Shown: positions 8,752 to 17,361 of the stretch, piece by piece
Layout: each line of letters starts with the position of its first letter
Numbering within the stretch: the first letter of the stretch is position 1
Assembly (NCBI GenBank): GCA_015068085.1
Contig: SVLF01000007.1
Coordinates: 1-64,000, forward strand
DNA: 64,000 bases
Source: Oscillospiraceae bacterium
GTDB lineage: Bacteria > Bacillota > Clostridia > Oscillospirales > JAAYXM01
Reading direction: 5' to 3'
Position numbers and translations under genes: made by a program
The notes under the pieces: generated by a model
The model's input: only the letters and a program-made list of their open reading frames with translations
What the model was told of the DNA's origin: nothing
Database searches by the model: none

Positions 8752-9675
8752 ATGACTTTTTCTGCAAGGATAAAAGAAGAGCTGTGCTCTTTGCCAATAA
8801 AGAATGCTGAAGCCGCACTTGCAGAGCTGTGCGGTATGGTGCTTTTTGCAAACGCAACCAAAAGCACTAAAATCAAGCTCACAACGGAAAACAAAAGCAT
8901 TGCGCACCGTGCATCATGGCTTTTGAAAAGCCTTTTCGGATTTGATTTTGACAAAAAAATCGTTCCCGTCGGGAGTATCAGAAAATTCAGCCTGATAATT
9001 GAAAATGCCGACAAGCTTCACGAAATATTTGACGCGTTCGGGACTGACCCGAAAATTTCAATCCGCTTAAACGCTGCCATTGCGGAAACGGATGAGGCTC
9101 GCGCCGCGTTCTGCCGCGGAGCCTTCCTTACCGGCGGCTCGGTAACGGACCCCGAAACAGGCTATCACCTTGAGCTTGTAACATCACACAACAACTTAAG
9201 CCGCGAGGTTATCTCTCTGCTATTTGAGCTTGAGCTTCCCGCAAAGCTTGCGGCAAGAAAATCGAACAACATAATCTATTTAAAAGAAAGCGGACATATA
9301 GAGGATTTTCTCACCCGCATAGGTGCGCCGCTTTCCGCGCTTGACCTTATGCAGACAAAGCTTTTGAAGGACGTAAGAAACAAGATCAACCGAAAGGTAA
9401 ACTGCGAGGTCGCCAATATGACGAAAACCGCAGATGCCGCAAAAGCCCAGCTCCACGCAATAAAAATCATCAGGGAACACACAGGGCTTGAAGCACTTAC
9501 GCCTCAGCTTTACGATGCGGCAATTCTCCGCACGGAAAACCCGGAGCTTTCCCTTTCCGAGCTTGTAAAGCTCTCCGGAGGGAAAGTCGGGCGCTCGGGT
9601 CTTAACCACAGATTAAACAAGCTTATCGCAATTTCAGAGGATATTTTATCACGAAAGGATGCACAGAACAAATGA
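8752..9675 (+). CDS. whiA: DNA-binding protein WhiA
   Basis: WhiA is a conserved Gram-positive protein with a degenerate LAGLIDADG homing-endonuclease-like N-terminal domain and a C-terminal helix-turn-helix. It controls sporulation septation in actinomycetes and affects division and chromosome segregation in Bacillus. The sequence shows SARIKEELCSLP at the start, GAFLTGGSVTDPETGYHLE, and the C-terminal HTH ELSLSELVKLSGGKVGRSGLNHR. The ATG at 8752 gives 307 aa. Its last codons overlap the dnaE start by 4 bp (ATGA), indicating translational coupling. Confidence 0.95.
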   Translation: MTFSARIKEELCSLPIKNAEAALAELCGMVLFANATKSTKIKLTTENKSIAHRASWLLKSLFGFDFDKKIVPVGSIRKFSLIIENADKLHEIFDAFGTDPKISIRLNAAIAETDEARAAFCRGAFLTGGSVTDPETGYHLELVTSHNNLSREVISLLFELELPAKLAARKSNNIIYLKESGHIEDFLTRIGAPLSALDLMQTKLLKDVRNKINRKVNCEVANMTKTADAAKAQLHAIKIIREHTGLEALTPQLYDAAILRTENPELSLSELVKLSGGKVGRSGLNHRLNKLIAISEDILSRKDAQNK

Positions 9676-12600
9676 GTGGCTTTGTACATCTTCATGTTCA
9701 CAGCGAATACAGTCTTCTCGACGGCGCCTGCCGTATAAACCGACTTTGCGAGCGCGCAAAGCAGCTCGGTCAGCCTGCCGTTGCCATAACCGACCACGGA
9801 GTAATGTACGGGATTATCGACTTTTACCGTGCGGCGAAGGCGGCGGGGATAAAGCCCATTATCGGCTGTGAAGTGTATATGGCTCCGCGCTCTATGACGG
9901 ATAAAGAAGGCTCTGCCGACAGAGAGCCTGCCCACCTTGTTCTTCTCTGCAAAAACGAAACCGGATATAAAAATCTTATTCATCTCGTCAGTGCATCCTT
10001 TATGGAAGGCTTTTACGGCAAGCCGAGAATAGACCTCGATATCCTGAGAAAGCACTCTGAAGGGCTCATCTGCCTTTCTGCGTGTATTGCAGGGACGATT
10101 CCGCGCCTTATTCTGCGCGGTGACTTTGACGGTGCTCTTGAATATGCAAAAGAGCTTTACACAATCTTCGGAACGGATAATTTTTATCTTGAAATACAGG
10201 ACCACGGCATTGAGGAGCAAAGAGTCGTCAACCGTGAAATAGTCAGAATCTCACGTGAAACAGGAATCCCGCTCGTTGCAACGAATGACGCGCATTACGT
10301 AACACGCGAGGATGCGTATATTCAGGACGTTCTGATGTGCATACAAATGAACAAATCCGTCAGTGACCCCAGCAGAATGAAGTTTGCAACAAACGAGTTT
10401 TTCATCAAGAGCGAGGAGGAAATGCGCGACCTTTTCCCTCTGCAGCCGGAAGCGCTTGAAAACACACTGAAAATCGCCGAAATGTGCAATCTTGAGTTTG
10501 AATTCGGCAAGCATCACTTGCCTGAATACGACACACCAAAGGAATATGCAGACTCGCTTGCATATCTTAAGCATCTTGCAAACGACGGCTTTTCCCGCCG
10601 CTATCCCGACACCCCCGCGGGATACAGAGAACGCCTTGATTATGAGCTTGATATGATTACCCGTATGGGATATGTCGACTATTTTCTCATCGTGTGGGAT
10701 TTTATAAATTATGCACGCTCTCAGGATATACCGGTAGGACCCGGACGCGGAAGCGCCGCCGGAAGTATCGTTTCATACTGCCTCGGCATCACGAACATTG
10801 ACCCGATGAAGTATAACCTGTACTTCGAGCGCTTTCTTAATCCGGAAAGAATAAGCATGCCGGATATCGACGTTGACTTTTGCTACGAACGGCGTCAGGA
10901 GGTAATTGACTACGTTGTGCGCAAATACGGCGAGAAGCGTGTTGCGCAGATAGTCACCTTCGGTACAATGGCGGCACGCGGCTCCATCCGTGACGTTGCG
11001 CGCGTTCTTGACTTTCCGTATAACGAAGCCGACACAATTGCGAAAAACGTGCCGAACGAGCTTCATATGACGCTTGAAAAGGCGCTTAAGGTTTCAAAGC
11101 CGTTCCACGATTTTTACGAAGCGGACGAAAAATACAAAAAGCTTATCGATACCGCCATTGCAATTGAAGGTATGCCGAGGCATGCCTCTACCCACGCAGC
11201 AGGCGTTGTCATCACAAAAAACGCAGTTTCGTCCTACGTTCCCCTTGCCAGAAACGACGAAGCGGCGGTAACGCAGTTTACAATGGTCACGCTTGAGGAG
11301 CTTGGTCTTCTCAAAATGGACTTTTTGGGGCTTCGCAACCTTACCGTGCTCCACGATGCAGAGGTGCTTGTGCGCAAGCACACGCCCGCCTTTTCATTAT
11401 CCGATATTCCCGACAATGACGAGCTGACCTTCCGCGAGCTTTCTCTCGGTCACACGGCAGGTGTTTTCCAGCTTGAAAGCCAAGGCATGACGTCTGTTGT
11501 CGTAGGAATGAAGCCGCAGTCAATAGAAGATATCACCGCTATTGTTGCACTTTACCGCCCCGGTCCGATGGACTCTATTCCCCACTATATAAGTTGTAAA
11601 AACAATCCCGAAAACATAAAATATCAGCATCCGATGCTGAAGGAAATTCTCGAGGTTACCTACGGCTGTATCGTTTATCAGGAGCAGGTTATGGACATTT
11701 TCCGCAAGCTTGCCGGATATTCGCTCGGACGAGCCGATATGGTTCGCCGCGCTATTTCCAAGAAGAAAGAAAAGGACCTTCTCCGCGAGAGACAGAACTT
11801 TGTTTACGGAAACGAGCAAGACGGCATCGCAGGTGCCATCAATAACGGAATTCCCGAAGATGTCGCAAACAAGATATTCGATGATATCGTCGCATTTGCA
11901 AACTATGCGTTCAATAAGGCACACGCCGCAGCATATGCTGTTGTTTCATATCAGACGGCGTATATGAAGTTCCATCATCCGCGTGAGTATATGGCAGCGC
12001 TTCTCACCTCCGTTCTTGACTTCACAGACAAGCTTGCCGGATATTTCGAGCTTTGCCGCGAGATGGGAATAAAGGTCCTTCCTCCGGATATCAATGAGTC
12101 CTCCGCAAGCTTCACGGTAAGCGGAGAAAATATCCGTTTCGGTCTTGCCGCAGTAAAAAACGTCGGTCGTTCTTTTGTGAAAACACTCACCGACGAGCGC
12201 GATGCCGGAGGACCGTTCCGCTCTCTGCGTGATTTCTGTATGCGCTTGCAGTCTCGCGAGCTTAACCGACGCGCGCTTGAAAATCTTATCAAGTGCGGAG
12301 CCTTTGAAAGCACCGGTGCAAACCGCGCCCAGCTTCTTCAGGTTTATGACGGCATCTTAAACGGAATATCCTATATGAAGAGCAAAACGATAGAAGGACA
12401 GTTTAATCTTTTCACATCCGATACAGAAAACGAAGAACCAATGTACACCGAAGATCCACTTCCGCGCATTTCTGAGTATCCGCCCAAAACAATACTGTCG
12501 TTTGAGCGCGAGACGCTCGGTATTTATCTGTCGGGACATCCTCTGGATGATTATGCTCCTCTCCTGGAAAGGCTCAGAACCGAAACTGTTTCCGATGCGC

Positions 12601-13127
12601 TCAACACCGAAAAGCACAACGACGGTGACAGCGTTTTTATCGCCGCCTGTGTCTCATCGGTGCGTCTTAAGGCAACGAAAAGCAATGCAATGATGGCTTA
12701 CGCCGTATTTGAAGGAACGGTCGGCTCGATTGAGGGTATCGTTTTCCCGAAGGTACTCGAAAAGCATCAGGCTGTTCTTGAAGAGGGTGCTATTGTAGTT
12801 ATCCGCGGAAGAATAAGCACTCGTGAGGATTCTGCACCCCAGCTTATATGCGACGAGCTTCACAAGATATCCGAATATGAATATATGAGCACAGACACAT
12901 CCGGCACAGACAAGCTTTATCTGCGTTTTCCGTGCGAAGACTGTCAGAATGCAAAAGCAGTCAAAGCAATGACAACGGCGTTTCCCGGAAAGCTTGAAAC
13001 GATAATGTATTTCGAGGACACAAAAAAGCGTGTCCGGACGCATATGGCAAATGATATAATGCTCTTTAACCGTCTTCGCGAAATGCTCGGTGCAGAAAAC
13101 GTTGTACTGAAAAACGCCGGAGATTAG
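9672..13127 (+). CDS. dnaE: DNA polymerase III subunit alpha (DnaE)
   Basis: This is a replicative C-family polymerase of 1151 aa. It begins with the PHP domain (HLHVHSEYSLLDG, ITDHGVMYG). The palm domain has the catalytic PDIDVDFCYERR motif near residue 400. Finger motifs follow (YRPGPMDSIPHYI, KAHAAAYAVVSYQTAY), then a helix-hairpin-helix region and a C-terminal OB-fold segment (VFIAACVSSVRLKATKSN). In Clostridia, DnaE normally works beside PolC, extending RNA primers on the lagging strand. It overlaps whiA by 4 bp. Confidence 0.97.
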   Translation: MSGFVHLHVHSEYSLLDGACRINRLCERAKQLGQPAVAITDHGVMYGIIDFYRAAKAAGIKPIIGCEVYMAPRSMTDKEGSADREPAHLVLLCKNETGYKNLIHLVSASFMEGFYGKPRIDLDILRKHSEGLICLSACIAGTIPRLILRGDFDGALEYAKELYTIFGTDNFYLEIQDHGIEEQRVVNREIVRISRETGIPLVATNDAHYVTREDAYIQDVLMCIQMNKSVSDPSRMKFATNEFFIKSEEEMRDLFPLQPEALENTLKIAEMCNLEFEFGKHHLPEYDTPKEYADSLAYLKHLANDGFSRRYPDTPAGYRERLDYELDMITRMGYVDYFLIVWDFINYARSQDIPVGPGRGSAAGSIVSYCLGITNIDPMKYNLYFERFLNPERISMPDIDVDFCYERRQEVIDYVVRKYGEKRVAQIVTFGTMAARGSIRDVARVLDFPYNEADTIAKNVPNELHMTLEKALKVSKPFHDFYEADEKYKKLIDTAIAIEGMPRHASTHAAGVVITKNAVSSYVPLARNDEAAVTQFTMVTLEELGLLKMDFLGLRNLTVLHDAEVLVRKHTPAFSLSDIPDNDELTFRELSLGHTAGVFQLESQGMTSVVVGMKPQSIEDITAIVALYRPGPMDSIPHYISCKNNPENIKYQHPMLKEILEVTYGCIVYQEQVMDIFRKLAGYSLGRADMVRRAISKKKEKDLLRERQNFVYGNEQDGIAGAINNGIPEDVANKIFDDIVAFANYAFNKAHAAAYAVVSYQTAYMKFHHPREYMAALLTSVLDFTDKLAGYFELCREMGIKVLPPDINESSASFTVSGENIRFGLAAVKNVGRSFVKTLTDERDAGGPFRSLRDFCMRLQSRELNRRALENLIKCGAFESTGANRAQLLQVYDGILNGISYMKSKTIEGQFNLFTSDTENEEPMYTEDPLPRISEYPPKTILSFERETLGIYLSGHPLDDYAPLLERLRTETVSDALNTEKHNDGDSVFIAACVSSVRLKATKSNAMMAYAVFEGTVGSIEGIVFPKVLEKHQAVLEEGAIVVIRGRISTREDSAPQLICDELHKISEYEYMSTDTSGTDKLYLRFPCEDCQNAKAVKAMTTAFPGKLETIMYFEDTKKRVRTHMANDIMLFNRLREMLGAENVVLKNAGD

Positions 13128-13156
13128 AAAGTTAAAAAATTGTCATATCATAGCTA

Positions 13157-13184
13157 TTTACTTTTTTAATCTTAATGGTATAAT
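13157..13184 (+). promoter_or_regulatory. Probable pfkA promoter
   Basis: TTTACT-16 nt-TATAAT lies about 45 bp upstream of the pfkA ATG. This implies transcription separate from the dnaE operon. Confidence 0.5.
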
Positions 13185-13230
13185 TAATATATAGAATAAG
13201 TTAGTTTTCTGTTTGAAAGGTTGATTTACT

Positions 13231-14202
13231 ATGTCAGAAATTAAAACGATAGGTGTCCTAACAAGCGGCGGCGATGCTCCCGGAATGAATGCGGCAATCC
13301 GCGCCGTTGCACGTACAGCGGCATATCACGGCATAACCTGCCTTGGCATACGCCGCGGATATAACGGTCTCATAAACGGCGATGTCGTAGAACTGAACGC
13401 CCGAAGCGTTAACGGAATTATCTCCAAAGGAGGAACAATGCTCTTCACCGCGCGCTGTCCTGAGTTTATGACCCCCGAGGGAATAAAGAAGGGTGCAGAT
13501 ACGTGCAAATATCTCGGAATCGACGGAATTGTCACTATCGGCGGCGACGGAACCTTCCGCGGTGCACGTGACCTTGCAGCAAGCGGAGTTCATACAATCG
13601 GCGTCCCCGCAACGATTGACAATGACATTTCATCAACTGAGTACAGCATCGGCTTTGACACAGCCTGCAATACTGCACTTGACGCAATCGACAAGCTGCG
13701 TGATACGATGCAATCCCATGAGCGTTGCTCTGTTGTTGAGGTTATGGGGCACAATGCCGGTCATCTTGCGCTTCATGTTGCAATTGCCTGCGGTGCTCAG
13801 GCTGTTCTCGTTCCCGAAAAACCGTTTGACTTCCAGCGCGATGTTGTTGAAAAAATCCGCGCAGGACGAATCAACAAACGGTCTCACTTTATCATCATTC
13901 AGGCAGAAGGCGTTGGAAACTCAGTCGACATCACAAACCGTATTATTGAAGAAACCGGTATTGATACACGTCTCACCATTCTCGGCCACATTCAGCGCGG
14001 CGGAAGCCCAACGGCGCGCGACCGCGTTATGGCAAGCCGTTTTGGTGAATATGCAGTTCACACACTTATGGCAGGAAAAACCAACCGCGTTGTCTGCGCA
14101 CGTGACAATGATATATGTGATATTGATATAAACGAAGCCCTCGAGATGAAAAAGGATCTCCCTGAGAATATGTATATGACCTCAAAGATAATGTCGATAT
14201 AA
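13231..14202 (+). CDS. pfkA: ATP-dependent 6-phosphofructokinase
   Basis: PfkA phosphorylates fructose-6-phosphate, the committed step of glycolysis. The N-terminus GVLTSGGDAPGMNAAIRAVAR and the GGDGTFRGA loop bind ATP. PATIDNDISSTEYSIGFDTA carries the catalytic aspartates, and LGHIQRGGSPTARDR is the allosteric/substrate segment. The glycine of GGDGT following the first GGD is the form found in ATP-dependent enzymes; PPi-dependent ones usually differ there. At 323 aa the length is that of the bacterial homotetramer. The GAAAGG site upstream supports the ATG at 13231. Confidence 0.96.
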   Translation: MSEIKTIGVLTSGGDAPGMNAAIRAVARTAAYHGITCLGIRRGYNGLINGDVVELNARSVNGIISKGGTMLFTARCPEFMTPEGIKKGADTCKYLGIDGIVTIGGDGTFRGARDLAASGVHTIGVPATIDNDISSTEYSIGFDTACNTALDAIDKLRDTMQSHERCSVVEVMGHNAGHLALHVAIACGAQAVLVPEKPFDFQRDVVEKIRAGRINKRSHFIIIQAEGVGNSVDITNRIIEETGIDTRLTILGHIQRGGSPTARDRVMASRFGEYAVHTLMAGKTNRVVCARDNDICDIDINEALEMKKDLPENMYMTSKIMSI

Positions 14203-14215
14203 CTTTAACAACTTT

Positions 14216-14247
14216 GCACCGTATGGAAAATGATTTCCATACGGTGC
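14216..14247. terminator. Perfect inverted repeat after pfkA
   Basis: A perfect 14-bp stem (GCACCGTATGGAAA) with a 4-nt loop sits 13 bp after the pfkA stop, between convergent genes. No strong T-run follows, so it may be a weak terminator or an mRNA-stabilising stem. Confidence 0.6.
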
Positions 14248-14292
14248 AATCATTGTGCAGTATACCACAAATTACCTTTTCGAAAGCTATGC

Positions 14293-15591
14293 TCAGTATT
14301 CAAATCCCAGACTTTTTGCATACTCTGATACACTTTCAACCGTTCCCTGCTTGCGCGCTTTTTCTGCGGCAAAAGCTATTATATGGTTTTGAGTCGAAAT
14401 ATCAATATCAGCAGCACAAAATCCCTTATATTCTCCGTTAAAATATTCATAGAGTTCATATATAATGCCGGTATCTCCGCCACCGTGTCCTCCCTCTATG
14501 CTTTCCTCTGTCCATTCAACAGATAGATTTATTTTCTTTCTGTCCTCAAATGTGAAAACTGTAATTTCCGTATCACTTGCATTTGCATATAGCTCGCCTT
14601 TTGTTCCAAAAATGCGGATATAGCGTCCGCCTTCATTAAATGCGTTCATTGTAAGAGATGCCGTAACTCCTCCTTCAAACTGCATGTTTACAATCTGATG
14701 GTCAACAACATCGTTCCCCGCATGATATACACACGCTCCATAGTTGGAGTTCCTTATGCCTGCAAGCACTTCTTCATCCAGCGGAGGATCATTTTCCGAA
14801 TATCCTTTTGATGCTGCCCAGCGGCAAAATCCCAACGGGCATTTTTCAGAAAAATAAATTTTGTTGATATCATACGGACATTCCTCCCTTACAGGACAAA
14901 AAGTGTCCACACAACGCAAAGGTGCATTTTCAGGTGCGCGTTCAGGCTTAAAATACGTCAATTCGCCAAAAGAAGATACTTTTTCACACGGTCGGTTAAT
15001 CAGCCATTGAATAATATCAACATCATGACAACATTTCGCAAGAAGCATCGGCGTGGTTTCATCTTCACACTTCCAATTTCCTCTTACATAGCTGTGACTA
15101 TGATGTACATTCCCGACACCTTCAACAGCCAGCACAGACATTACATCTCCGATCAATCCATCCATCACAGCCGTTTTCACGGTTTTATAAAATGGTGTAT
15201 ATCTGAGGACATGGCAAACTAAAACTTTCACACCCTTTTTCTTCGCCGCCGTTGCAATCGCAATGCATTCTTCTGCAGTCTGGGCAATCGGCTTTTCTAA
15301 AAGCAAATTATACCCGCATTCTATTGCAGCCAACGCAGGTTCCAGATGCATTTCATCCAATGTTGCGATTATCGCTACATCCGCCAATCTGGGTAATGAA
15401 AGAAGTTCGTTATAGTTTGCAAAGCAATTTTCTTCCGGAATACTGAACATTTCTTTTATATGTCTTCTGCGCGATTCAATCGGTTCCGCAACTCCCACAA
15501 CATCAAACATATCGGGAAGCTTCTTCATATTTTCGACATACGTTGTTCCCCTGCTTCCGGCACCTACCAGGATAACAGTAAGTTTTTTCAA
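14293..15591 (-). CDS. Gfo/Idh/MocA-family oxidoreductase
   Basis: This NAD(P)-dependent sugar or cyclitol dehydrogenase-like protein has an N-terminal Rossmann fold (KKLTVILVGAGSRGTTYVENM). The family motif LLEKPIAQTAEEC (EKP) follows near residue 100 and the C-terminal alpha/beta domain after it. A cysteine-rich insert (CVDTFCPVREECPYD) is seen in one subgroup. There is no ATG at the conserved start. TTG at 15591 keeps an AGAGTGG site 6 nt upstream, and GTG at 15600 is an alternative; either gives about 433-436 aa. The substrate cannot be read from the sequence. The divergent AraC regulator suggests inducible sugar metabolism. Confidence 0.85.
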   Translation of the reverse strand: MKKLTVILVGAGSRGTTYVENMKKLPDMFDVVGVAEPIESRRRHIKEMFSIPEENCFANYNELLSLPRLADVAIIATLDEMHLEPALAAIECGYNLLLEKPIAQTAEECIAIATAAKKKGVKVLVCHVLRYTPFYKTVKTAVMDGLIGDVMSVLAVEGVGNVHHSHSYVRGNWKCEDETTPMLLAKCCHDVDIIQWLINRPCEKVSSFGELTYFKPERAPENAPLRCVDTFCPVREECPYDINKIYFSEKCPLGFCRWAASKGYSENDPPLDEEVLAGIRNSNYGACVYHAGNDVVDHQIVNMQFEGGVTASLTMNAFNEGGRYIRIFGTKGELYANASDTEITVFTFEDRKKINLSVEWTEESIEGGHGGGDTGIIYELYEYFNGEYKGFCAADIDISTQNHIIAFAAEKARKQGTVESVSEYAKSLGFEY

Positions 15592-15594
15592 AAC

Positions 15595-15648
15595 AACCAC
15601 TCTTTTCTTGACATATTTTTTATTATATGATAGCATAAAAGAGTGGTT
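15595..15648. promoter_or_regulatory. Divergent promoter region bracketed by a 12-bp inverted repeat
   Basis: A perfect pair of arms, AACCACTCTTTT (15595-15606) and AAAAGAGTGGTT (15637-15648), flanks a plus-strand promoter TTGACA-17 nt-TAGCAT (15608-15636) that drives the AraC gene. The left arm also covers the start-codon region of the divergent oxidoreductase. The layout suggests an operator pair for the AraC protein. Confidence 0.55.
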
Positions 15649-15705
15649 CTTCATAGAACAAAAACGCGCCATTTTAGCATTATATTGATTTTTCAGGTGA
15701 TTTCT

Positions 15706-16092
15706 ATGCAATTTGAATATTTAGAAAGGACTCCTGTAGCATACAGTCCTTCTGCCGTAAAAGTGCTTCGCTTTTCACCAAAAGCCGGAAGCAATTGCTT
15801 TCGGCTGCACTGGCATGACCGTATTGAAATAATATATTTAAAACGCGGTCTGGTCGAATTCATCTGCGGAGCTCAAAGCGGCACGTTAAAAGAAGGATGC
15901 GCACTTATCGTTCCGCCACGCTCCGTTCATCATATGAAAGCGGTAAGCGATTCCGCATATGATACGTTAATGTTTGATGTAAGATTTTTTTATAACGAAA
16001 CTGAAATATGTAAAAACCTCCTGCCCTGTTTTATGAAAAACAGCGCAAAATACGAAAATATCTGTACATCAAAAAAGTTCTTTCATGCATAA
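15706..16092 (+). CDS. AraC-family regulator, N-terminal half (frameshifted gene)
   Basis: This frame encodes the cupin-like sensing domain of an AraC-type regulator (LHWHDRIEIIYLKRGLVEFICG, GCALIVPPRSVHHMKAV). It begins at ATG 15706, which has an AGGTGA site; the earlier ATG in the ORF track has none. The frame stops at 16092. Its last sense codons read TCA AAA AAG TTC, which contains the heptamer A AAA AAG. A -1 shift there continues directly into the HTH half (VLSCINRLCNEVNTDTLNAVCEVYRLL). The joined product would be about 270 aa, normal for the family. Confidence 0.8.
   Translation: MQFEYLERTPVAYSPSAVKVLRFSPKAGSNCFRLHWHDRIEIIYLKRGLVEFICGAQSGTLKEGCALIVPPRSVHHMKAVSDSAYDTLMFDVRFFYNETEICKNLLPCFMKNSAKYENICTSKKFFHA
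16071..16077 (+). other. Slippery heptamer A AAA AAG in frame (possible -1 frameshift site)
   Basis: Codons TCA-AAA-AAG place the heptamer in the exact phase used for -1 frameshifting in dnaX. The two AraC halves are joined by precisely a -1 shift at this point. I see no upstream Shine-Dalgarno-like stimulator, so an A-run indel or assembly error is equally possible. Confidence 0.5.
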
Positions 16093-16124
16093 ACAGACTG
16101 TGCAACGAAGTCAACACCGACACA

Positions 16125-16520
16125 TTGAATGCCGTTTGCGAAGTTTATCGTTTACTTCATTTGCTTATTGAAGAAAAAATTGTAGTTGTTTCAGACGAGA
16201 AAAAGAACGATGATGTTTCTCGTATAACCGAATATCTTGAGCAGAATTTTGCAGAAAGCATAACATCACAACAGTTAAGTGAGCAATTCGGATATACTGC
16301 AGCTCATCTATGTCGCAAATTTAAAAAGGAAATCGGTCTGCCTCCATTAACGTATCTTAAAATTTACAGACTTGAACGTGCATATAACCTGATTACAGAA
16401 AGCACCCTCCCAATATCTGACATAGCCGAAAACAGCGGATTTGATGATCCCAACTATTTCACACGCTGTTTCACTGCCCACTTCGGTCATCCTCCCTCTT
16501 ATTATCGGAAGAAGCAATAA
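16125..16520 (+). CDS. AraC-family regulator, C-terminal DNA-binding half
   Basis: This is the two-helix-turn-helix domain of AraC proteins: ITSQQLSEQFGYTAAHLCRKFKKEIGLPPLTYL, then LPISDIAENSGFDDPNYFTRCFTAHFGHPPSYYR. In this frame the open region begins before 16125, at the frameshift near 16077. The TTG at 16125 is only the first nominal start and lacks a ribosome binding site. Without the frameshift the DNA-binding domain would be separated from its sensor. It probably regulates the divergent Gfo/Idh/MocA gene. Confidence 0.85.
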   Translation: MNAVCEVYRLLHLLIEEKIVVVSDEKKNDDVSRITEYLEQNFAESITSQQLSEQFGYTAAHLCRKFKKEIGLPPLTYLKIYRLERAYNLITESTLPISDIAENSGFDDPNYFTRCFTAHFGHPPSYYRKKQ

Positions 16521-16573
16521 TCACTATGCCAAAAAGATGGCGCTGTTATTTAATCATCAAAAAAACAACCAAA

Positions 16574-16594
16574 AAACAACGCTTTCAGCGTTGT
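16574..16594. terminator. Hairpin after the AraC gene
   Basis: AACAACGCT-TTC-AGCGTTGTT, a perfect 9-bp stem about 50 bp beyond the AraC stop. It is flanked by A-runs upstream, so it may also terminate minus-strand transcripts. Confidence 0.55.
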
Positions 16595-16682
16595 TCTAAT
16601 GCTATTTGCTTGTTCAAAGATTTTGCAAAAAACTCTATACTAATAGCAACGAATCAACGCTATTGGTATTGGAGGATACACA

Positions 16683-17003
16683 ATGGATAAAATTGTATTA
16701 GGCGCAAGAATCCGCGAAGCGCGCAATAAATGTAAATTCACACAAGAAGTTCTGGCAGAAAAAGCAGATATCGGTGTTATGTATCTCGGCGAAATCGAAC
16801 GCGGAATAAAAATGCCAAGCCTCAATGTATTTATTCGCCTTGTCGAGGCTCTCAACATTTCTGCAGACTATATTCTTCGGGATGAACTAAGCTCAGGCAG
16901 GGATTTTGTTTTTGACGAGCTTACAGCTAAACTCTCCCCGCTTACTCCTAAGCAACGCAAAGCTGCTTCGGACATATTAGATGCTTTTATAAGAAATTTG
17001 TAA
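16683..17003 (+). CDS. XRE-family helix-turn-helix regulator
   Basis: This is a 106-aa cytosolic DNA-binding protein. The HTH_3 domain spans about residues 7-61 (LGARIREARNKCKFTQEVLAEKADIGVMYLGEIERGIKMPSLNVF). A short helical tail (LTPKQRKAASDILDAFIRNL) probably mediates dimerisation. GGAGGATACACA before the ATG is a strong ribosome binding site. An inverted pair AATAGC...GCTATT at 16640-16666, just before the start, may be its operator. Its targets are unknown. Confidence 0.85.
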   Translation: MDKIVLGARIREARNKCKFTQEVLAEKADIGVMYLGEIERGIKMPSLNVFIRLVEALNISADYILRDELSSGRDFVFDELTAKLSPLTPKQRKAASDILDAFIRNL

Positions 17004-17057
17004 TATACTGTTGCATTTTACATAATTCGACTATTTTCGACATAAAGATATGTTATC

Positions 17058-17102
17058 ATTAGCATATAGCATTGAGCACACGCTATATGCTAATGTTTTT
17101 TT
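17058..17102 (+). terminator. Terminator or attenuator immediately before the AbrB-like gene
   Basis: A perfect 13-bp stem (ATTAGCATATAGC, 11-nt loop) is followed by seven T residues, and the AGGAGG of the next gene begins two bases later. A possible promoter (TTCGAC-17 nt-TATGTT) lies just before the hairpin, so the transcript would start with this structure. Confidence 0.75.
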
Positions 17103-17118
17103 CAGGAGGACCATCTCA

Positions 17119-17292
17119 ATGAAACAAATAGGAATAATAAGGAAAACTGATAAACTCGGAAGAATCGTTATACCGAAAGAAATACGAGATTTTTTCGACA
17201 TTGACATCTGCGAGCCTGTCGAAATTCTCGCTACCGAAAACGGAGTTCTTATACGAAAAGCAAATTACAAGCTTGAAAAAATCCAGCAATGA
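17119..17292 (+). CDS. AbrB/SpoVT-type transition-state regulator
   Basis: This 57-aa protein consists of little more than the swapped-hairpin AbrB DNA-binding domain (IGIIRKTDKLGRIVIPKEIRDFFDI). AbrB-like proteins dimerise and repress stationary-phase or sporulation genes. The ATG at 17119 follows AGGAGGACCATCTCA, and the earlier start in the ORF track lies inside the terminator hairpin. Its close spacing behind that hairpin suggests expression depends on read-through or on a promoter within the hairpin region. Confidence 0.85.
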   Translation: MKQIGIIRKTDKLGRIVIPKEIRDFFDIDICEPVEILATENGVLIRKANYKLEKIQQ

Positions 17293-17361
17293 ATGTCTTG
17301 ATTGTTTGCGAAAAAAACAGTCTCTTCCTGCAAGGGAAAAGACTGTAGTAAATACTCTATG

